From positions 1-10,387 of the forward strand of contig CAYFUH010000048.1 of the NCBI GenBank assembly GCA_964346355.1: a stretch of DNA of 10,387 bases, given 5' to 3'. This stretch comes from UBA6115 sp964346355 (lineage in GTDB: Bacteria; Bacillota; Clostridia; Christensenellales; Aristaeellaceae). Of this stretch, positions 6,605 through 10,387 are shown one piece after another. The notes beneath the pieces were generated by a model. That model did no database searches, was not told the DNA's origin, and saw nothing but the letters and a program-made list of their open reading frames with translations. Positions within the stretch are counted from its first letter, which is position 1. Every line of letters starts with the position of its first letter. Position numbers and translations under genes: made by a program.

Positions 6605-7972
6605 TTATTGCGCGTTATCGGCCGCTTTTTTGAGGGAAGCCAGGTAGTCGCCCACGGTGATGGTGACGGTGGCCTTCAATTCCTCCACATCCGGAACCTG
6701 CTTGTGGTTGGCATCCCGCTCGTACACGGGGATGTTCAGCACCTCGTCCACAGTTTTGCCGGTGGCGTACTTTGCAAAAGCCGCGATCTGCTCAAACCAT
6801 TCCTTGCCGATCTCGCTGGCTTTGACCATGCCATAGGCTTCGCCCTTCTCCAGCTTGGTCAGCAATTCCTCGGGCAGGTTGACGGGTTTGCCCTCGTGGT
6901 CAAACTGAATCTTGCTTTGCTGCACGTCCCAGATGACGGACAGGATCTTGCCCTCTTCATCCAGCAGCAGGCTGCACACAGTGGTATTCACCTGGGCGGC
7001 GCCCGCCTTCTCCTCACTCGCCTCGGCGACGGAGCCAATGGAGGTCACCATGCCCTGGCCAAACTTGTACACGGCGGGGGGCGTCTTCATCTCAATTGGC
7101 TCTTCAGGCGTCTGCTCCGGTGCTTCAGCAGCCGGGGGTTCAGTCGCTTCCACAGCCTCCTCCTCCTGGGCTTCCTCAGCCGCAGGGGACTTGAGCGCCG
7201 TCAGCTCCGCCAGCGCCGCGTGCTTTTCTGTAATGAGGGCGGCGGCGCGCTTCTCCAGGTCGGACTTCCTGGTTTCCAGCGCGGCAATCTTGGCCTGCGC
7301 CGCTTCCACCTGGGTCTCCAGCTCGGTGATCCTGGTTTCCATCTGCGCGGATGTTTCAAGCGCCGCTGTCAGGGCGGTTTCGGCTTCGGCCTTGGCGGTT
7401 TCCAGCTCCATCACCTTTTTCTGCTCGGCTATTAGGCTTGCTTCCAGTTCCGCGTTGGCGTTCAGCGCGGTCTGCATTTCCTCACCCAAGGTGCCCTTTT
7501 CCTGGGTCAATTGATCCAGCATTGCCTGGGCTTCGTCCTTGGCCTGGTCGCGGTTGCTCAGTTCACCCTCCAGCTCGGCCATTTTGGCTTCCAATTCCGC
7601 CACTTTGGCGTCCACCTCGTCCTTGGCGTTTTGCAAGGTGGTGAGGTCCGCGCTCAGCTTGCTTTTCGCTGTGGTGGTTTCATCCACCATCTTGAGCAAG
7701 TCCGCGCTCTTGCCGGCTGCCGCCTCCCGCTCGTTGTTGGCGGCGATCAGCTCCTCCTGCTTGGTTTCCAGCTCTGTCTTGGCGGCGTCCACCTCACCCT
7801 GCAACTCCTCCGCCTTTTTGGTCGCCTCGTCCAACTTGCCCTGTACCTCGGCGATCTGTTTGTTGGCCTTGTTCAGATCCGCGGTAACCCCGCCCTTCTG
7901 GTTGACCAATACGCCAATCCCAATCGCGGCAGCCAGGACAACCACCGCCAGGATGATGGATAGTTTTTTCAT
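6605..7972 (-). CDS. Membrane-anchored coiled-coil protein with conserved-looking C-terminal domain
   Basis: A 455-residue protein, last gene of the rsfS operon. Residues 5-24 form one hydrophobic segment without a convincing cleavage site, probably a signal anchor with the rest outside. Residues about 30-262 are a long, almost unbroken coiled coil rich in A, E, K, L and Q. An acidic, proline-rich linker (263-298) follows. The C-terminal domain (about 300-455) has marks that I recall from a common but poorly described family of clostridial lipoproteins: G-x-V-T-S-I, AAQVNTTVCSLLLDEEGKI (325-343), YGMVKASEIGKEW (380-392), GKTVDEV (405-411) and a final D-Y-L-x-S-L-K-K-A. Some such proteins are labelled FMN-binding-like, but no flavin-attachment motif is visible. 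RBS AGGAGG lies close to the ATG. The gap to the ArsC-like gene is 16 bases. Function unknown; a spacer holding a domain away from the membrane is an inference. Confidence 0.8.
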   Translation of the reverse strand: MKKLSIILAVVVLAAAIGIGVLVNQKGGVTADLNKANKQIAEVQGKLDEATKKAEELQGEVDAAKTELETKQEELIAANNEREAAAGKSADLLKMVDETTTAKSKLSADLTTLQNAKDEVDAKVAELEAKMAELEGELSNRDQAKDEAQAMLDQLTQEKGTLGEEMQTALNANAELEASLIAEQKKVMELETAKAEAETALTAALETSAQMETRITELETQVEAAQAKIAALETRKSDLEKRAAALITEKHAALAELTALKSPAAEEAQEEEAVEATEPPAAEAPEQTPEEPIEMKTPPAVYKFGQGMVTSIGSVAEASEEKAGAAQVNTTVCSLLLDEEGKILSVIWDVQQSKIQFDHEGKPVNLPEELLTKLEKGEAYGMVKASEIGKEWFEQIAAFAKYATGKTVDEVLNIPVYERDANHKQVPDVEELKATVTITVGDYLASLKKAADNAQ

Positions 7973-7988
7973 GCTTCCTCCTACTTCC

Positions 7989-8333
7989 TCATTGTGTTAT
8001 TAAGGTTTCCAGCGCCTTCTCATCAAACCCGAACATCACGCGGTTGCCGCTGCGGATGATGGGCGTGCGAAGCAGGCGCGGGTTTTCCAGCACATAGTCG
8101 ATGATGGTTTGCGTATCATTGGTATACGCAGCAGGATGGGATTTGACCTTGATGTCCTCAAGGTCCAGGATGTCCCGGGCGGAGGACACACGAATAAACA
8201 ACTCCACCTCCTTTTGCCCCAGTCTGTGCTTTTTTAGGTCCATGGCCTGATAGGGGATGCGCCGCTCCTTGAAGTAGCGCTCCGCCTTTTGTGTTTCAAA
8301 ATTTCGTTTATGAAAATACAGCTGGATGCTCAT
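7989..8333 (-). CDS. ArsC/Spx-family protein lacking all cysteines
   Basis: A 114-residue thioredoxin-fold protein of the ArsC/Spx/MgsR/YusI group. Support comes from the opening beta strand (IQLYFHKRNFETQKAERYF), the helix AERYFKERRIPY (17-28), D32-L-K and the C-terminal LLRTPIIRSGNRVMFGFDE (87-105), including the cis-proline motif T-P-I. Relatives carry a cysteine shortly after the first strand (pattern K-K-C-F-D-T-K-K); here the aligned position is Asn11 in KRNFETQK, and no cysteine occurs anywhere. Arsenate reductase or thiol-redox activity is therefore not expected; a binding role (as Spx binds RNA polymerase) is possible but unproven. The ATG is four bases after the rsfS stop and lacks a good Shine-Dalgarno, so translation is probably coupled to rsfS. 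Confidence 0.86.
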   Translation of the reverse strand: MSIQLYFHKRNFETQKAERYFKERRIPYQAMDLKKHRLGQKEVELFIRVSSARDILDLEDIKVKSHPAAYTNDTQTIIDYVLENPRLLRTPIIRSGNRVMFGFDEKALETLITQ

Positions 8334-8336
8334 GCT

Positions 8337-8702
8337 TTACTGGCTCACCGGTTCCAAAAACGGCAGCGCTACGCGGTTTTGGCCGTCATCCCACAGGCGC
8401 TCCAAGCGGTAATACTGCCGCGCGTCCGGGATGAAGATATGCACGATCACATCCGCATAGTCCATCACAATCCAGGTGCCGTCACTGCGGCCTTCCACCC
8501 GGCGGGGCGCCAGCCCGCTTTCTGACAGGTGTTTGTCCAAATGCTCGCACAAAGCGCGCGTCTGGATGCGGTTATGGCCGGTGGCAATCACCAGGTAATC
8601 CGCCAGGGTGGTCAGGTGCGCCACCCGAAGGGCCAGCACGTCCTGCGCTTTTTTGTCGTCCAGCAGTTTCGCGATTTTAACAACCAGTTTGTCTTCTGCC
8701 AT
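8337..8702 (-). CDS. rsfS: Ribosomal silencing factor RsfS (Iojap/YbeB family)
   Basis: A 121-residue cytosolic protein of the Iojap/RsfS family, which binds ribosomal protein L14 and blocks joining of the subunits when nutrients run low. The family core is complete: DYLVIATGHNRIQTRAL (35-51), the EGRSDGTWIVMDYADVIVHIF segment (about 70-90) and YYRLERLW (97-104). Length is normal for the short bacterial form. The start at 8702 has GGGGAG five to six bases upstream. It follows nadD-yqeK by 45 bases, the conserved order in Bacillota, and shares its transcript. The C-terminal stop is three bases before the ArsC-like start. Confidence 0.97.
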   Translation of the reverse strand: MAEDKLVVKIAKLLDDKKAQDVLALRVAHLTTLADYLVIATGHNRIQTRALCEHLDKHLSESGLAPRRVEGRSDGTWIVMDYADVIVHIFIPDARQYYRLERLWDDGQNRVALPFLEPVSQ

Positions 8703-8727
8703 GTTATCTCCCCTTTCCTTTATGTTT

Positions 8728-8744
8728 CCGGGCTCCCAGCCCGG
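8728..8744 (-). other. GC-rich hairpin between nadD-yqeK and rsfS
   Basis: CCGGGCT (8728-8734) and AGCCCGG (8738-8744) form a perfect seven-base stem with a three-base loop, four bases after the nadD-yqeK stop codon. No T-run follows on the minus strand, so it is not a standard terminator. It may pause polymerase or protect or delimit the upstream message. Confidence 0.5.
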
Positions 8745-8747
8745 TTG

Positions 8748-9905
8748 TTACACCTCAAGCGCCAGCGGCCTCAAAAGCCGCCTGCGCAAATCCTTGATGG
8801 CTTGCTTGGTCAGTTTGCTGTCGGGCAGGCCTTTGGCGCGCACCTGCTTCTGGGTACCCTCCAGGCTGGCCAGGGCCGCTTTGCGGATGTCCTTTTCTGC
8901 AAGCGCCCGAATCCTGTTAACGCCCGGGTAATCCCGGCCCGGCTCGATGGCATCGGCCACAAACAGGCATAACTCCAGCATGGTCATGCCCGCGCGCCCG
9001 GTGGTATGGTAGCGGATGGCGTTTAAGATGTGCACATCGTTAACATGGTAGCGCGTGCGCGCGATGTGCGCCCCCACCAGGCCATGCAGCAGGGCATTGC
9101 TGTTCATCGTCCTTTTGTCAACCGGCAAACGCGCCTTGCGCGCGATCAGCTGCAGCCGCGGCAATTCCATGTTTTTGGCGCAGTCATGCAGGATGGCCGC
9201 CACGCTTGCCTTTTGCATGGGCTGGTTATACAGCCTTCCCAGGCGCACCGCCGTTTCCCGCACGCGCAGGACATGGGCGAAGCGCTGCGGGGACACCGCC
9301 TGGCGCACCATGTGCTCATAGTTGGGCTGGTACAGCCCCTTTTTCGCGATATACTCCGCCACATCCGGGTGCAAAAGCCGCGGCGCGTCAGACAAAAGCC
9401 GCAGCTGCGCGCGCGCCTGGCCGGAGGACAGGGTCATCATCTCCCCCTCAAGCCGGGTCACCGCAGCCCCCTGCGCACGCAGGGCTTCACACAGGCTATT
9501 TTCCTCATAGCCGATGCGGGGGTAGACCGCAAACTCACACAGGGAAAACAGCGTCTGCGCGTCCTTCCATTTGGGGATGTCCGGCGCCTTATCCGCCCCC
9601 ACCAGGTAGACAAAGACCGCGTCCTTGTAGCGCAGCCGCAAATCACGCAGGGTATCCACCGCGTAGCGGTGCGTATCGGCCATGTCCACGTCACAAAGGG
9701 CAAGTCCCGGGTTTTCTGCAATCATCAGCTCAATCATCGCTGCGCGGTGCTTTGCGTCCGCGTGCACCAGGCGGGAGAGCGGCTTGCCAATGGGCGCAAA
9801 CAACACAAAATCCAGCCCAAGAGAATCCAGGGCCTTTTGTGCCAGATTCAGATGCCCATAATGAATGGGATCAAAATGTCCGCTGAATATGCCTATGCGT
9901 CGCAA
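8748..9905 (-). CDS. nadD-yqeK: Fused nicotinate-nucleotide adenylyltransferase (NadD) and YqeK HD-domain Ap4A hydrolase
   Basis: A 385-residue two-domain protein in one unbroken frame. Residues 1-192 resemble NadD, which adenylates nicotinate mononucleotide in NAD synthesis: GHFDPIHYGHL (9-19), LVGADKAPDIPKW (101-113), LSSGQAR (159-165) and YIAKKGLY (185-192). Residues about 196-385 are a YqeK-type HD phosphohydrolase, a family known to split diadenosine tetraphosphate symmetrically: H211, HD at 240-241, H274, H300 and D318 supply the metal ligands. B. subtilis has the two as neighbouring genes. The NadD half is divergent: the usual G-G-T before FDP is S-G-H, the P-P-H-K motif is missing, S-Y-T before the DTL motif is R-Y-A-V, and S-S-T-x-I-R is S-S-G-Q-A-R. 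The start is TTG at 9905, chosen because AAGGAG lies six bases before it. NaMN specificity is probable, not certain. Confidence 0.9.
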   Translation of the reverse strand: MRRIGIFSGHFDPIHYGHLNLAQKALDSLGLDFVLFAPIGKPLSRLVHADAKHRAAMIELMIAENPGLALCDVDMADTHRYAVDTLRDLRLRYKDAVFVYLVGADKAPDIPKWKDAQTLFSLCEFAVYPRIGYEENSLCEALRAQGAAVTRLEGEMMTLSSGQARAQLRLLSDAPRLLHPDVAEYIAKKGLYQPNYEHMVRQAVSPQRFAHVLRVRETAVRLGRLYNQPMQKASVAAILHDCAKNMELPRLQLIARKARLPVDKRTMNSNALLHGLVGAHIARTRYHVNDVHILNAIRYHTTGRAGMTMLELCLFVADAIEPGRDYPGVNRIRALAEKDIRKAALASLEGTQKQVRAKGLPDSKLTKQAIKDLRRRLLRPLALEV

Positions 9906-9937
9906 TCCATGCTCCTTACGGCCTTGCTTCCATATCT

Positions 9938-9965
9938 ATTATACACGGATTGTTGGAATTGGCAA
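9938..9965 (-). promoter_or_regulatory. Promoter of the nadD-yqeK/rsfS operon
   Basis: On the minus strand, TTGCCA (9960-9965) and a perfect TATAAT (9938-9943) are 16 bases apart. Transcription would begin near 9931, about 26 bases before the TTG start. Confidence 0.75.
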
Positions 9966-10028
9966 AACCGCAAACAACGGCGCATGAGGGGGGCGTGCTA
10001 TGCTGTTTTTGTCGGGCTGTGCGCTGTC

Positions 10029-10190
10029 TTAATCCCGGCACCGCCGCCGGCTGCGGGCAGACCCCCGCGGCAGCTCTTGGTTGAGGTAGCGCCGGCTGCG
10101 GCCGGAGGGCAGGGCGCTGGCGCGGATAATGTGCAGGGTCGGGGGCTTGGGATCTGGTTTCTTTATCTTGATATTCTCACGAATACTCAT
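10029..10190 (-). CDS. Small arginine-rich protein of unknown function (53 residues)
   Basis: A 53-codon frame not recognised as any family. AAGGAG (10198-10203) stands seven bases before the ATG, and an extended -10 promoter lies 36 bases upstream, which makes translation believable. The product has 11 Arg and 4 Lys against 4 acidic residues. It is proline-rich at 12-17 (PDPKPP), with basic clusters SGRSRRY (29-35) and RSRRRCRD at the end. This could suit RNA or ribosome contact, which is an inference from charge only. It lies between the rplQ terminator and the nadD promoter on the same strand; no terminator of its own is evident, so its transcript may run into nadD. The high-GC 3' half could also be chance open frame or hold a sequencing frameshift. 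Confidence 0.55.
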   Translation of the reverse strand: MSIRENIKIKKPDPKPPTLHIIRASALPSGRSRRYLNQELPRGSARSRRRCRD

Positions 10191-10199
10191 ACAATCACT

Positions 10200-10223
10200 C
10201 CTTGGTGCCAGTTTGCACCAGGG
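10200..10223. repeat. Palindrome at the small-ORF transcription start, overlapping its ribosome binding site
   Basis: TGGTGC (10203-10208) and GCACCA (10215-10220) are exact inverted repeats with a six-base spacer, and two more outer pairs form after one mismatch. The palindrome covers the predicted start point (near 10219) and the AAGG of the ribosome binding site, so it could be a repressor site or, with a slightly earlier start, an RNA hairpin masking the site. Confidence 0.45.
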
Positions 10224-10225
10224 CC

Positions 10226-10234
10226 ATTATATCA
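10226..10234 (-). promoter_or_regulatory. Extended -10 promoter of the small ORF
   Basis: TGATATAAT on the minus strand (10226-10234) is a perfect extended -10 element. No good -35 hexamer lies at the proper distance. An inverted repeat, GTTAC (10252-10256) and GTAAC (10263-10267), begins just where the -35 region would be. Confidence 0.68.
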
Positions 10235-10284
10235 CAATTCCGTCTCCAAATGTTACGGTTGTGTAACGTGTTGGTAAAGGGCAT

Positions 10285-10311
10285 GAAAAAACCGGCGAAC
10301 TTGCGCCGGTT
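10285..10311 (-). terminator. Intrinsic terminator of the rplQ operon
   Basis: AACCGGCG (10290-10297) and CGCCGGTT (10304-10311) form an eight-base stem with a six-base loop. On the minus strand it continues into TTTTTT. It lies 21 bases after the rplQ stop codon. Confidence 0.93.
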
Positions 10312-10332
10312 AGTAGCAAATCGGTATCAATC

Positions 10333-10387
10333 TTAGACCATCTCGATCAGCACGCGCTCGGAGGCGTCGCCGCGGCGGGGACCCAGC
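10333..10387 (-). CDS. rplQ: 50S ribosomal protein L17, C-terminal fragment
   Basis: The last 17 residues before the stop codon read LGPRRGDASERVLIEMV; the rest lies beyond the right edge. L17 proteins characteristically end in a K-L-G-P-R-R-G-D-A-x-E-x-V-x-I-E-L-V type sequence, so the match is specific despite the short length. L17 lines the polypeptide exit region of the large subunit and is normally the last gene of the alpha operon (rpsM-rpsK-rpsD-rpoA-rplQ), which agrees with the terminator directly after it. Confidence 0.9.
   Translation of the reverse strand, partial: LGPRRGDASERVLIEMV

Noticed and set aside
6596..7435. 279-codon plus-strand frame opposite the coiled-coil gene
   Set aside because: The mirror of a repetitive coiled-coil coding sequence gives a leucine/glycine-rich translation; no promoter or start signal supports it.
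8728..8744. Intrinsic terminator after nadD-yqeK
   Set aside because: No T-run follows on the minus strand, and rsfS downstream has no evident promoter of its own.
9893..9910. Five-codon ATG mini-frame as the real start region of nadD
   Set aside because: Its ATG is only one base from the AAGGAG, and it stops after five codons; the TTG at 9905 has ideal spacing and the correct frame.
9030..10277. 415-codon open frame on the plus strand
   Set aside because: It lies mostly opposite nadD-yqeK, whose motifs are clear, runs through two promoters and the small ORF, and its translation shows no recognisable domain.

Overview
The window (about 10.4 kb, clearly GC-rich, with one 100-base run of N) looks like a piece of a draft chromosome from a Bacillota/Clostridia-type bacterium, possibly a metagenome scaffold. 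The reasons are strong AGGAGG-type ribosome binding sites, compact intergenic regions with U-run hairpin terminators, the nadD-yqeK-rsfS gene order, and the C-terminus of ribosomal protein L17 at the right edge. I cannot name the genus. No tRNA, rRNA, CRISPR array or transposase was recognised.

Layout, left to right. (1) 1-1629, minus strand: an operon of a GTG-started ECF sigma factor, its zinc-finger membrane anti-sigma factor, and the first 25 codons of an exported protein. Both junctions overlap by 11 bases, and a sigma-A-like extended -10 promoter lies in front. (2) 1643-2888, minus: a stand-alone fold-type I PLP aminotransferase with its own terminator. (3) 2889-3232: a divergent control region with several palindromes, a near-perfect promoter (TTGACA-17-TATACT) and a possible attenuator in the leader of the next gene. 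(4) 3233-5011, plus: GTP-type phosphoenolpyruvate carboxykinase (pckG). It converges through a shared two-way terminator on (5) 5076-6469, minus: a secreted Sel1-repeat protein interrupted by the assembly gap. (6) 6529-9965, minus: a promoter-to-terminator operon of a fused NadD-YqeK protein (TTG start), RsfS, a cysteine-less ArsC/Spx-like protein, and a membrane-anchored coiled-coil protein with a conserved-looking C-terminal domain. (7) 10029-10234, minus: a 53-residue arginine-rich small ORF with its own promoter and an operator-like palindrome. (8) 10285-10387, minus: the end of rplQ and its terminator.

Functionally, most of the window is core metabolism (PEP/oxaloacetate exchange, amino-acid transamination, NAD synthesis, Ap4A clearance) and ribosome control (RsfS, L17). 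An envelope-stress or environmental-response sigma module and two exported proteins of unknown job complete it. There is no clear defence system or mobile element. The points most worth a second look are the fused and divergent NadD-YqeK, the cysteine-free ArsC/Spx protein translationally coupled to rsfS, the pckG leader hairpins, the palindromes between the aminotransferase and pckG, and the unrecognised basic small protein beside rplQ.
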